Source: Legionella taurinensis (GTDB taxonomy: Bacteria; Pseudomonadota; Gammaproteobacteria; Legionellales; Legionellaceae). Taken from it: 64,000 nucleotides of DNA. A program made the translations under genes and the position numbers. Below the pieces are notes generated by a model. That model worked only from the letters and a program-made list of their open reading frames with translations, searched no databases and was not told where the DNA came from. Below are positions 26,887-35,609 of the stretch, in pieces. The stretch spans positions 1,798,001 to 1,862,000 of the forward strand of contig NZ_UGOZ01000001.1 of NCBI RefSeq assembly GCF_900452865.1, read 5' to 3'. The stretch's first letter is position 1. Each line of letters opens with the position of its first letter.

Positions 26887-28800
26887 ATGCCAACTCCATC
26901 GCCTCAATTAGAACAGCTTCGTCAGCAAATTTATGCACGACATGACTACCTTCGCAATCATTTGTTTTATCTTAAGGACATTGAAAATAATAAGGTTAGT
27001 GAAGAGGACGTTAAGTCCTACCTGGAAGAAATCTTTGAAATCCCGGTCGATAAAGAGATCAAACACACGATTAACCAATTAATGCTTGTTGTTAACGAAA
27101 GGCTGGCTTTTTACCATAGACTATGGGAAGCCTCGGCAAATGATAACGAAGATCAGGCCTTTTCTTTAGTCAATCTTTTAATTGAGCAGAATTTACCGTA
27201 TTGCGCCCAGTTCAAAGCGATTCTTACATCAAAAAAAATTCCTACTCGCGACAAAGTCCAGGCTGCGTTTAATGACCATGATCTTCTCAAAGAATTTCAA
27301 GGCCTCATTAAACCGCATCTTCCATCCTCTTATGCCACACTGCAGCGTCTCATCAAAGTATCCACAAGCCAAAACACCTACTCCATGCAAAAATGGGAGC
27401 GCAGAGAATTTAAAAGCGTTGTGACAATAAACTGGGAACCCGCCATTAAAAGTTTAAAGGCATTTATCCAGCGCGTAAGCGGCGACTTAATGCCTGGTAA
27501 AGCGAAAGGCCCTCTCCCATCAAAACAGAAACTGGACTCCATGATTGACGAACAAGTGTCTGAGATGAACGGAATTGACGGATTCGACGACACGACGATG
27601 GTGGAATTGCCAAAAGCGTTGCGCGATTTATCAAGCATCGTCGAGCGTGTAAAAGAAAACGCCAGGCCCAATCAGGATCCGTGCACCGTCATCGAAGAGA
27701 ACGTTAAATTATTCTTCGCTGTTCAACCCTCGCTTAATTTTTTACAACAGTTAATTGATTCATGGGAAAGCTCGGAAAAAGCGGCTTTGAAATCAAAAGC
27801 GGAGGTCGATGCTAGAAAGAAGGCGGAAGTTTATTATCCTAAAATCTGGATTCAGATTACTTCATCACTCACTCAACTGAACAAGCAGACCGAAGCGTTA
27901 GTTTCTCAAATCGACAAAATTGATTTTGAGATGACCATTGAAGAACACCACCTGTTGACTGAACTCACGCATGAATTAGAAACCATTCAAAGCCAGATTG
28001 ACTCACTAAAGACAGAATGGCCTGAAGCGTGTCCGCAGAAAATCAGGAAGATTGATGACATCGATGATCTCGAATCAGACTCCTATCGCAAGCAAAAAAC
28101 AATGGAGAAGCAATTAATCGCGCTTAAACAAAGGATCGCTGAAACCGAAAAACAGATATGGACAAATTATAATCAACGATTAGAGTCGATGATTAAGAAG
28201 AACAAAGAAGAATCGGAAGAAGTCGATAAAAAATCCCAGGCTTATTTACAGGAAAAATCTGAACGTAACAAGCAGCGACGAGCTGAGATTGAACGCAAAC
28301 GGGAGGAAAAGCCACCAAGGAAGATAGTAAACCACAAAGAAAACCTGTCATTTTTTAGCCCGGAATTTCAAGTGGATTCCCACATGGAGCAGCGATTAAA
28401 AAATCTAAACGCTAAGCGCTTAACGTTGTTAGAGCGTATTCTAAACAAGGAATCACCCATTAATGCTAAAAAGGCATATAAATTAATTGAACACTTAGGC
28501 GGCCAAATAGAAGAAATTGGTCATGGCAGCTCGCATAAACGTATTCGCCTTGGGAAATACTATTTTGAATTAATTAAACAGGATGACGGCAAACAATCCT
28601 CCTCATCGATTGCCACAGGCGGATTTTTCAAACAACATGGTAAGCAACATACTTCCAGTGATTTATGCCCGTTTAATGTGAAGCTGATCGCGGCCACGTT
28701 CGAGCGTGCCAATATCACCCTGGAGTCCCTCCAAAAACTCAGGAACACAACACCAGTCATCGAACCCAGTCAATCGGCCACCATGATGACCTTGCAATAA
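26887..28800 (+). CDS. Coiled-coil protein with HicA-like C-terminal segment; effector candidate
   Basis: 637 residues from the ATG at 26887. The chain is polar and highly helical; residues about 290-480 are a heptad-rich, Lys/Glu/Gln-rich coiled coil. The end differs: residues about 520-630 read AYKLIEHLGGQIEEIGHGSSHKRIRL, then KQHTSSDLCPFNVKLIAATFERANI, which follows the order of HicA/YcfA mRNA interferases: a helix with LGG, a G-S-x-H strand, a short polar loop, then a basic-helix end. I infer a dsRBD-like fold there, not proven. No signal peptide. The PmrA-like box upstream and the eukaryote-like coiled coil suggest a Dot/Icm substrate. Confidence 0.6.
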   Translation: MPTPSPQLEQLRQQIYARHDYLRNHLFYLKDIENNKVSEEDVKSYLEEIFEIPVDKEIKHTINQLMLVVNERLAFYHRLWEASANDNEDQAFSLVNLLIEQNLPYCAQFKAILTSKKIPTRDKVQAAFNDHDLLKEFQGLIKPHLPSSYATLQRLIKVSTSQNTYSMQKWERREFKSVVTINWEPAIKSLKAFIQRVSGDLMPGKAKGPLPSKQKLDSMIDEQVSEMNGIDGFDDTTMVELPKALRDLSSIVERVKENARPNQDPCTVIEENVKLFFAVQPSLNFLQQLIDSWESSEKAALKSKAEVDARKKAEVYYPKIWIQITSSLTQLNKQTEALVSQIDKIDFEMTIEEHHLLTELTHELETIQSQIDSLKTEWPEACPQKIRKIDDIDDLESDSYRKQKTMEKQLIALKQRIAETEKQIWTNYNQRLESMIKKNKEESEEVDKKSQAYLQEKSERNKQRRAEIERKREEKPPRKIVNHKENLSFFSPEFQVDSHMEQRLKNLNAKRLTLLERILNKESPINAKKAYKLIEHLGGQIEEIGHGSSHKRIRLGKYYFELIKQDDGKQSSSSIATGGFFKQHGKQHTSSDLCPFNVKLIAATFERANITLESLQKLRNTTPVIEPSQSATMMTLQ

Positions 28801-29013
28801 ACAGTCAGGAGCCAGGTCGCTCAATGAGTTGCCTGGCATCCATTGAACATTAAAATAAAATGACTTAAAACGATTGTTCATGCAAAATTCATTAACTCTC
28901 TGCATTTAAAATTTACTTGCATTCGTCAAGTGATACGGCTATGTTATCGCTGTCAACGGTCTTGATTTAACAGCGTTTTTTAGAATTAAACAATGCAGAA
29001 CCAAGGAATAGGT

Positions 29014-29685
29014 ATGAGTAAAAACATTGCAATAGAGCTCGCGAAAAACATTTCAACGGGTTGTGTAAAAGCGGCCATTGATTCTAAATCAATGGAACAA
29101 ACGTTCTTGAAGATGCTGGATCGTGTGGAATCAGCAATCTTAATTAAAATTGCGCATCATTTCACCAAAACCGATCAGTTAACAATTGCAATCGATCCCA
29201 CAAGTGATACCGTTGAACGCTTAAGCCTTGGAACGAGCAAGGACATGACGCTTTATCAAAAGGGCACTTTGTATATTGCAGGAAACCACAGTGACGATAT
29301 AGAAAAAAACCGAGTTATTACGCAAGGCTTTTTCCTCCATGGCATTGTCCTGTTCATTGCTGATGTTGTATTTGATAATGATTTTTCTTCGCTAAAAGGC
29401 CTTGAGGAATGTCAATCGGAGGGCGTTGATGAGCCAGCCCAATTTCTTTCTAATGCAGTGCAACTCCTTTGGACAGGGAACGGTGATCATTGCAATCCTA
29501 AAATAATTGCATTTTATCAAAATCAATTTATACCCGCCTGTGAAGCGCGTTTGAAACAATTGCAACACCAAAGCGCTCTCAATAAGCCCGTGTCAACCTC
29601 CGTTACCCAATTTTCTATTTTTGATTCAGAAGCAAGCAAGAAAGAGCCTGATTCCCTTAATCCTAAATCAGAGATCACCCCTTAA
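29014..29685 (+). CDS. Unrecognised soluble protein; possible effector
   Basis: 223 residues; AAGGAATAGGT before the ATG at 29014 decides the start over an ATG seven codons upstream. It is soluble with no signal peptide. The last 25 residues are rich in Ser, Glu, Lys and Pro (DSEASKKEPDSLNPKSEITP), the composition seen in Dot/Icm translocation signals. No domain is recognised. It ends at a good terminator. Confidence 0.55.
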   Translation: MSKNIAIELAKNISTGCVKAAIDSKSMEQTFLKMLDRVESAILIKIAHHFTKTDQLTIAIDPTSDTVERLSLGTSKDMTLYQKGTLYIAGNHSDDIEKNRVITQGFFLHGIVLFIADVVFDNDFSSLKGLEECQSEGVDEPAQFLSNAVQLLWTGNGDHCNPKIIAFYQNQFIPACEARLKQLQHQSALNKPVSTSVTQFSIFDSEASKKEPDSLNPKSEITP

Positions 29686-29704
29686 GCTTGACCCAAACAT
29701 CCTG

Positions 29705-29736
29705 GCATGCCATTTAAGAGGCATGCTCTTTGTTTG
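29705..29736 (+). terminator. Intrinsic terminator
   Basis: GCATGCC and GGCATGC pair around an 8-base loop, followed by TCTTTGTTT. It lies 20 bp after the unknown gene that stops at 29685. Confidence 0.7.
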
Positions 29737-29764
29737 ATTGGTCATAGAATCTTGAAGAGCCAAA

Positions 29765-29793
29765 TTGCATTTAGCCCATTCATAGGATATAAC
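29765..29793 (+). promoter_or_regulatory. Predicted promoter of the csrA paralogue
   Basis: TTGCAT, 17-base spacer, TATAAC. Transcription would begin about 17 bases before the ATG at 29817. The short A-rich leader has no Shine-Dalgarno sequence. Confidence 0.5.
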
Positions 29794-29816
29794 AACAAAA
29801 AAGCAAAAAATTACTT

Positions 29817-30014
29817 ATGGAAATCATTAACGTCTCGTTTGAAAAACCCTTTACCGTTATAGTCAAGGGCGAAGCGATTGAAGTGGTTGTTTTTAAAACA
29901 CTCGAAGATGGCAATATTAAATTCGGCATCAAAGCACCACGTTCGGTCAACGTGCATCGTGAAGAAATTTATCACGCCATCAAACAAAAAGAGCAATTGC
30001 TTGAAAGCGAATAG
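29817..30014 (+). CDS. CsrA/RsmA paralogue with divergent N-terminus
   Basis: 65 residues. The C-terminal half FGIKAPRSVNVHREEIYHAI matches CsrA very well and keeps the RNA-contacting Arg of VHREEIY. The N-terminus MEIINVSFEKPFTVIV lacks the usual MLILTRR strand, whose Leu4 and Arg6 bind GGA motifs in RNA. It may bind other RNAs, act as a partner or decoy for CsrA, or be regulated differently. Legionella genomes carry several CsrA paralogues. The 3' end overlaps the start of the PAP2 gene. Confidence 0.8.
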   Translation: MEIINVSFEKPFTVIVKGEAIEVVVFKTLEDGNIKFGIKAPRSVNVHREEIYHAIKQKEQLLESE

Positions 30015-30900
30015 TCCCCTGATTGATGATGAGAGCTGCCTTTTTCCCTTGCTTGCACTCGCGTTGTTGCTGTCGTTTTCCTCGCTGTTGGTGAATCATT
30101 TTTTTCTGCATTTTCATGGTAATAACTATTTCCCCAATGGCAGTTTTGGCATGGGAGTGACCTTGTTATTGATGATGCTGGGTTGCCGCTTATTGTTTTC
30201 TAACGAACACATCAGTTACCTCATCGCCCGCAAAACGGTGTTATTTTTTATTGTCATGGCGGCATTGGCAACAATGACCAATGCGGCCCAATACACGCCC
30301 TTTCCTCCCATCGATCACTACCTGATTGCCTTTGAAGCCCTGTTTAACATTGATATGGCTGACATTGTCGCCTGGACAGCCCAATACCCATCCTTTAAAC
30401 AACTGCTGGTCTACGCTTATGCCAGCATCGATTACCAACTGAGCTGCCTGCCGCTGATTATTATTTTTTCCCGTCAGTTTGATGTGGTCAATGAGCATTT
30501 TTTCCTGCTGCTGTGCAGTTTTATTTTAGGATTCAGCTTTTATTATTTTTTTCCTACTGTGGCGCCGGCAAGCATGGTATCAAGCCCTTATTTCTTTGCA
30601 GAGCAGCATGCCACCGGCATTAAATTCATGGAAATTCAAAACCACCAAATCCCGTCGACCCTGTATGGCGGAATGGTTGCCTTTCCGTCGTTTCATGCCG
30701 TGTGGGCCTGGTTCAGTGTCTACCTGTGCCGGCGGCTGTGGGTGGTATGCCTTCTACTACTGCCCCTCAATCTGCTGCTTATTGCATCCTGTGTGCTGCT
30801 CGGCTGGCACTATCCCGTTGACCTTTTAGGCAGCGTCATTTTAGCGGTGCTTTGCCACACCGCTTACCATTTTTGCCAACGCCGCCTGCTTAAGCGGTAA
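30001..30900 (+). CDS. PAP2-superfamily membrane phosphatase/transferase
   Basis: About 299 residues if it starts at TTG 30001, where an AAGAG site lies nine bases upstream; the frame is open further upstream but overlaps csrA and lacks hydrophobic character. At least six membrane segments follow. The acid-phosphatase motifs FPSFHAVWAWF and LGWHYPVDLLGS carry the catalytic His pair; FPTVAP precedes them as in inositol-phosphoceramide-synthase-like PAP2 proteins. It likely acts on phosphate head groups of lipids. Overlap with csrA implies coupled expression. The start is uncertain. Confidence 0.7.
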   Translation: MKANSPLIDDESCLFPLLALALLLSFSSLLVNHFFLHFHGNNYFPNGSFGMGVTLLLMMLGCRLLFSNEHISYLIARKTVLFFIVMAALATMTNAAQYTPFPPIDHYLIAFEALFNIDMADIVAWTAQYPSFKQLLVYAYASIDYQLSCLPLIIIFSRQFDVVNEHFFLLLCSFILGFSFYYFFPTVAPASMVSSPYFFAEQHATGIKFMEIQNHQIPSTLYGGMVAFPSFHAVWAWFSVYLCRRLWVVCLLLLPLNLLLIASCVLLGWHYPVDLLGSVILAVLCHTAYHFCQRRLLKR

Positions 30901-31774
30901 TTTTGACGGGGACGCCGCTTGGCGAGCGCAGTTCAGTGCCGACAACCTGCTGGTTCAGTGATTTTTTAAGTGCGTAGCCGCTCAGTTTATCCTCTAAAAA
31001 CGCATGAAGATTGACTTTCTTTTCGTCCGTTAAGGCAGGATGCACCTGCAAATACAATTGCCCATTCATTAAACCGAGCTTTAATGGTTCATTCATGACC
31101 GTGACCGGTGTGCCCACAGCAACCATGTCGAATAATTGCTCAATGTCTTCCGGCATCATGCGAATACATCCTGCGCTGACGCGAGAACCAACGCCGTCGC
31201 GGCGATTGGTTCCGTGAATCAGGTAGGTAGCCCAGCCCAATCTTAGTACATGGCGGCCCAGTGGGTTGCCATCGCCGCCAGGAAATTCATTGGGAATGGG
31301 GGTTCCATTTTTTGCCGCCTCTGCCCTGACGTTGGCTGTTGGATGCCACACCGGATCACGCTCCTTGACAGTGACCCTAGTTCTTCCCACTGGCGTATGC
31401 CAACCCTCGCGGCCAATACCTACCGGCATGGTGACTACTACATTGTCTCCGGGCGGATAATAGTAAAGGCGGTATTCCGCCAGGTTAATCACAATGCCCT
31501 CGCGGGGTCCTGGCGGCAGCAAATACTGCGAAGGAATGACAAGGCGGGTACGCAAAGGCAAGGGCCTAAGGGGGTCAACCTGAGGATTGGCTCTGACCAT
31601 TTCGAAATAGCCAACATCATAACGAATGCCGACATCGCTTAAGGTTTCACCCGGTTCCGGGGTGGTGTATTGAATGTCGCCTACTAAGTCGCCTGAGGCG
31701 GGAATCACAAAGGTTGTTGAAAAAGCGGGGCTTAGGAATAACGAAAAACCAATAATTAGGAATAGTCGCACCAT
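30890..31774 (-). CDS. Periplasmic L,D-transpeptidase with LysM-like domain
   Basis: 294 residues. Signal peptide (MVRLFLIIGFSLFLSPAFS), then a LysM-like part (GETLSDVGIRYDVGYFEMVRANP, about residues 42-65), then the YkuD domain with YLIHGTNRRDGVG and the catalytic Cys in SRVSAGCIRM at about residue 205. It matches ErfK/YbiS enzymes that cross-link murein or link lipoproteins to it. The gene converges on the PAP2 gene with an 11-bp overlap. Confidence 0.9.
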   Translation of the reverse strand: MVRLFLIIGFSLFLSPAFSTTFVIPASGDLVGDIQYTTPEPGETLSDVGIRYDVGYFEMVRANPQVDPLRPLPLRTRLVIPSQYLLPPGPREGIVINLAEYRLYYYPPGDNVVVTMPVGIGREGWHTPVGRTRVTVKERDPVWHPTANVRAEAAKNGTPIPNEFPGGDGNPLGRHVLRLGWATYLIHGTNRRDGVGSRVSAGCIRMMPEDIEQLFDMVAVGTPVTVMNEPLKLGLMNGQLYLQVHPALTDEKKVNLHAFLEDKLSGYALKKSLNQQVVGTELRSPSGVPVKITA

Positions 31775-31843
31775 GGTAATAACCCTAATAAAGAATAATG
31801 GCAGATACTCTCTGCCATTATTAAAACACGTGACGCGAATGAA

Positions 31844-33865
31844 TTACAAATCGCTGTTTGCCTTGAAACGCGAACCGTATTTGGACTCGAGTTTGGCAAA
31901 CAATTCATTGAGTTTGTCATGGCCAAATTGCTTCGCATAATTCATGGGACCGCCACGGAAAGGCGCAAAACCGGTGGCGAAAATCATTCCGCCATCCAGC
32001 AGGTCGCTGTCAGCCACCACCCCTTCACGCAGACAGGATGCGGATTCATTGACCATGCGCAGAATCAGACGATTCGCAATGTCCTTACCGGATTTGTCGG
32101 ATTTCACTTTTGGCTTAATCGGCTTACCGTTTTTATAACGGTAGAAGCCTTCACCGGTCTTACGCCCGAGCTTGCCCTCTTTCACCATGTCACGAAGACG
32201 CTGCGGTACCGTCCCGCCAAAATGGCCGGTCAGGTTTTCAGCCACGGCCAGACACACATCCATTCCCACAGTGTCTGCCAATTCAACCGGTCCCATGAAC
32301 ATGCCAAATTCCTCGGCCGCGTTATCAATCACCGCGCCGCTGTACCCTTCTTCAATCAATTGCACGCATTCCATCAGGTAGGGCATCAATACGCGGTTAA
32401 TCAGGAAGCCGGGACTTGATTTAACCGGTAAAGGCAAACGGCCGATTTGTCCCACAAAGGCACAGGCGTCCTGCACCACGGTTTTGGAGCTTTTAGCACT
32501 GCTGACCACTTCCACCAGTTCCATTTTAGCCACGGGGTTGAAGAAGTGAATGCCAATCAAGCGCTCGGGGTGCTTCATCACCTGGCTGATTTCATCCAGA
32601 GGAATACTGGAGGTATTGGTCGCGATGATGGCCGTCTTTTTCGCTTTTTCTTCCAACTGTTTGAAAATGGACTGCTTCACTTCCAGGTTTTCAAATACCG
32701 CTTCGATAATCACATCTGCCCTGGCAATGCCATGACCATCCGGATCGGGAATCAAACGATCGAGAGCCGCCTGAATCAGGCGTGGTTGCTTGAGCTTTTT
32801 CTTATACAGGGTGTGTGCCCGACCAATGGCAGGGGCAATCTGTTGATAGGATTTATCCTGCAACGTCACTTTTAAACCACGCAGGGCACACCAGGCGGCA
32901 ATGTCGCCGCCCATAACGCCTGCGCCAATGACATGGACGTGCTGCGCTTTAAAATTGGAATCCTTGGCAAACGCCTTCATGCGCTCGCGTAAGGAAAACA
33001 CACGAATAAGATTTTTCGCCGTGTCGCTTTTGCTTACCAATTGCTCTACTGAATCCACTTCTTTTAAGTAGGCGCGCTCACCGTGACCGCCCTCTTTTTC
33101 CCATAAATCAATGATCGCATAGGGTGCGGGGTAATGCTGCTTTTTTACTTTTTTGGCTAATTGATAACGCATTAAAGGGGACAACAGCATGCGCACCCAC
33201 GCCCAATTGGACAGCGTCTGGAAAAATCGGGGCTTGTGTTTGGCCGGTTTATTTTTAATGTAGTAAACCGCGGCACGCTTTAATTGCCGCCCAGGAACCA
33301 CCTCATCCACCATGCCCAGTTTTTTTGCCTTCTGTGCCGCCAGCGGCGCGCCGGTCAGAATCACTTTGGAAATGGCATCAAACCCACCGATGAGGCGCGG
33401 CAACCGCACAGTGCCGCCCCAACCGGGATGAATACCCAACATCACTTCCGGCAGCCCCAGGCGGGTGTCTTTGTCATCCGTGGCGATACGGTAATCACAG
33501 GCTAAAGCCAGTTCCATGCCGCCACCCATGCAGAATCCATCAATCATGGCCACGGTTGGAATCGTCAAGGCTTCAAGGCGTGCAAAAACAGACTGCCCTT
33601 TTCTTAAGAAATCCACGGCCTCTTCAGCGGTATTGAATTTGGAAAACGCATTGACATCGGCGCCGGCAATGAAGCCTTTGGGTTTGCTGGAATAAATCAC
33701 GACACCGGCCGCACTGCTGTCTTTGGCAATTTCCTGCAACAGGCTGTTTAATTCATTTAATACTTCATCGTTTATGGTATTAGCCGAGGTATCGCTGCGG
33801 TTGATAGCCAGCCAGATAATGTTGTCGGCGTCTTTCTCCATGTCCCAATGTTTGTAGTTATTCAT
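31844..33865 (-). CDS. fadJ: Fatty-acid oxidation multifunctional alpha subunit (enoyl-CoA hydratase/3-hydroxyacyl-CoA dehydrogenase)
   Basis: 673 residues. The N-terminal crotonase part has IAGADVNAF, GFCMGGGMELALACDYRIA and LPEVMLGIHPGWGGTVRLPR. The NAD part begins at about residue 315 with VIGAGVMGGDIAAWCALRG, followed by ATNTSSIPLDEI, GIHFFNPVAKMELVEVV and the C-terminal dimer domain. It hydrates enoyl-CoA and oxidises 3-hydroxyacyl-CoA. Slightly shorter than E. coli FadB/FadJ. It starts at the stop of the thiolase gene (one-base overlap). Confidence 0.9.
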   Translation of the reverse strand: MNNYKHWDMEKDADNIIWLAINRSDTSANTINDEVLNELNSLLQEIAKDSSAAGVVIYSSKPKGFIAGADVNAFSKFNTAEEAVDFLRKGQSVFARLEALTIPTVAMIDGFCMGGGMELALACDYRIATDDKDTRLGLPEVMLGIHPGWGGTVRLPRLIGGFDAISKVILTGAPLAAQKAKKLGMVDEVVPGRQLKRAAVYYIKNKPAKHKPRFFQTLSNWAWVRMLLSPLMRYQLAKKVKKQHYPAPYAIIDLWEKEGGHGERAYLKEVDSVEQLVSKSDTAKNLIRVFSLRERMKAFAKDSNFKAQHVHVIGAGVMGGDIAAWCALRGLKVTLQDKSYQQIAPAIGRAHTLYKKKLKQPRLIQAALDRLIPDPDGHGIARADVIIEAVFENLEVKQSIFKQLEEKAKKTAIIATNTSSIPLDEISQVMKHPERLIGIHFFNPVAKMELVEVVSSAKSSKTVVQDACAFVGQIGRLPLPVKSSPGFLINRVLMPYLMECVQLIEEGYSGAVIDNAAEEFGMFMGPVELADTVGMDVCLAVAENLTGHFGGTVPQRLRDMVKEGKLGRKTGEGFYRYKNGKPIKPKVKSDKSGKDIANRLILRMVNESASCLREGVVADSDLLDGGMIFATGFAPFRGGPMNYAKQFGHDKLNELFAKLESKYGSRFKANSDL

Positions 33866-35178
33866 TATTCGCTCACCTCAGTCACACGTTCGAGATACAT
33901 TGCCCCACCCTGGCCGCCGCCGATACAAATCGCTGCCATGCCGCGGGTTCCTTTTGTCTGTTCAAGAGACTTTAAAACATGCAATACAATACGAGCCCCG
34001 CTGGCACCAATGGGATGCCCAGCCGCAATAGCGCCGCCATCCTTGTTTAATTGATCCAGCGAAGGAGCACCCAGAGCATGCTGCAGGCCGAGTTGGGTTT
34101 TGCAATAGTCGTCATCATTCCAGGCAGCCAGACAGCCCAGGACCTGTGCAGCAAAGGCTTCGTTAATTTCCCAGCAATCGAGCTCTGCCGGTTTGAGTTT
34201 TTGCCGTTGCAGAATCGGCGTGGCAGCATGAACAGGCCCTAACCCCATTTGTGAAGGATCAAGAGCCGCCCATTGAGAATCGACGATGCGGCCAATCACG
34301 GGCAGTTTGTATTTTTTCACAGCATCCGCACTGGCCAGTAACAATAAACAAGCCCCATCAGTAATCTGGGAACTGTTGCCGGCGGTAACCATGCCAAATT
34401 TTTTGTCAAAGAAGGGTTTGAGTTTGGCAAGCTTTTCAACCGTTGAATCCGTACGTATGCCATCATCCTGAGGATACATTTTCCCTTTCTTATCAATGAT
34501 GGGCATGACTTCAGTCATACGACCGTCTTCATAGGCTTTAGCCAGACGCAGGTGACTTTGTACAGCAAATTCATCCATCTGCTCACGGGTAATACCAAAA
34601 CGGTAAGCCACTTTTTCTGCTGTCTGTCCCATGTTCAACCCCACGATGGGGTCGGTGAGGCCACGCAACAAGGCGATAACCGGCGCCAGAAAGGAGGGAC
34701 GAAACTGCGTCATCAGACCCAGACGCTGCCCGGTGCTTTTAGCAGAAAACCAGCGACCTAACCAGGACGCCATTTTCTCATTAAATAATAATGGCGCATG
34801 ACTCATGGCATCGGTACCACCGGCCAAAACCAGATCACTGCGACCGGAAGCAATTTGAATGGCCGCATTGTCCAGTGCCTGCATGCCGGAGGCACAATTA
34901 CGCATGACGGTAAACGCAGGGACTTTATCGCCACAGCCTAAACGCAGGGCTACAACGCGAGCAATATTGGCTTCATCAGGCCCAGGCATGGCCGAACCAA
35001 TAATAACCTCATCCAATTCAGCTGGAGTAAATGGCTGACGATTCAGCAGAGGAATCCCTGCCGCCACCGCTAAATCCGAACCGGTAAAAGGCCCGACATC
35101 CTTTGCTTTTAAGAAAGGAGTTCGATTGCCATCAACAACATAGACCGCCCTGCCCTGCAAATTTGATCGTTGCTCCAT
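33865..35178 (-). CDS. fadI: Acetyl-CoA acyltransferase (3-ketoacyl-CoA thiolase)
   Basis: 437 residues of the FadI size class. The acyl-binding Cys lies in MRNCASGMQAL, the His in INEAFAAQ and AAGHPIGASGAR, and the second Cys in CIGGGQGGAM. It cleaves 3-ketoacyl-CoA to acetyl-CoA. AGGAGG precedes the start; the ATG at 35178 follows an in-frame GTG one codon earlier. Together with fadJ it forms a two-gene beta-oxidation operon. Confidence 0.9.
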   Translation of the reverse strand: MEQRSNLQGRAVYVVDGNRTPFLKAKDVGPFTGSDLAVAAGIPLLNRQPFTPAELDEVIIGSAMPGPDEANIARVVALRLGCGDKVPAFTVMRNCASGMQALDNAAIQIASGRSDLVLAGGTDAMSHAPLLFNEKMASWLGRWFSAKSTGQRLGLMTQFRPSFLAPVIALLRGLTDPIVGLNMGQTAEKVAYRFGITREQMDEFAVQSHLRLAKAYEDGRMTEVMPIIDKKGKMYPQDDGIRTDSTVEKLAKLKPFFDKKFGMVTAGNSSQITDGACLLLLASADAVKKYKLPVIGRIVDSQWAALDPSQMGLGPVHAATPILQRQKLKPAELDCWEINEAFAAQVLGCLAAWNDDDYCKTQLGLQHALGAPSLDQLNKDGGAIAAGHPIGASGARIVLHVLKSLEQTKGTRGMAAICIGGGQGGAMYLERVTEVSE

Positions 35179-35296
35179 CACGCCTCCTGATGCATGTCAT
35201 GCTGATTAAGTCAGCCATTTTTTTAATTGTAAAAGATAGCAGTAATCCTAACCATTTGGAAATTTTGTTAAAAATTATTTTTATTTAAAATCAGTG

Positions 35297-35324
35297 TTGA
35301 CGATAAACAAATACCTGCTATACT
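35297..35324 (+). promoter_or_regulatory. Promoter of the two tRNA genes
   Basis: TTGACG, 16-base spacer, TATACT. The -10 lies 15 bases before the first base of tRNA-Ser. Strong consensus match. Confidence 0.75.
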
Positions 35325-35339
35325 GCCGCTTCATTGGAC

Positions 35340-35429
35340 GGAGAGATGGCCGAGTGGTCGAAGGCGCTCCCCTGCTAAGGGAGTATGGGAGAAATCCCAT
35401 CGAGGGTTCGAATCCCTCTCTCTCCGCCA
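35340..35429 (+). tRNA. tRNA-Ser(GCU)
   Basis: Acceptor arms GGAGAGA and TCTCTCC pair fully; discriminator G and encoded CCA follow. The anticodon is GCT at 35374-35376 in the loop CTGCTAA. A long variable arm, as serine tRNAs have, precedes the GAGGG-TTCGAAT-CCCTC arm. Confidence 0.97.
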
Positions 35430-35440
35430 GACAGAACGAC

Positions 35441-35517
35441 GCGCCCGTAGCTCAGTTGGATAGAGTATCTGGCTACGAACCAGGGGGTCGGAGGTTCGAA
35501 TCCTTCCGGGCGCGCCA
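35441..35517 (+). tRNA. tRNA-Arg(ACG); likely integration site of the neighbouring island
   Basis: 77 bases; acceptor arms GCGCCCG and CGGGCGC pair fully, CCA is encoded. Anticodon ACG at 35475-35477 (A34 is normally changed to inosine). It lies 11 bp after tRNA-Ser and its 3' end faces an integrase gene 92 bp away. Confidence 0.97.
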
Positions 35518-35609
35518 TATAAATCAAGGACTTACGTGAAATTTCGAGTGGCGTAAAAAAGGTGATGTAGCAAATTTGTAACACTTTTTTTACCCTTTCA
35601 CGTTTCCAG

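Noticed and set aside
29878..30000. Start of the PAP2 protein inside the csrA gene at 29878
   Set aside because: The extra 41 residues are hydrophilic, out of keeping with the family, and simply shadow the csrA frame.
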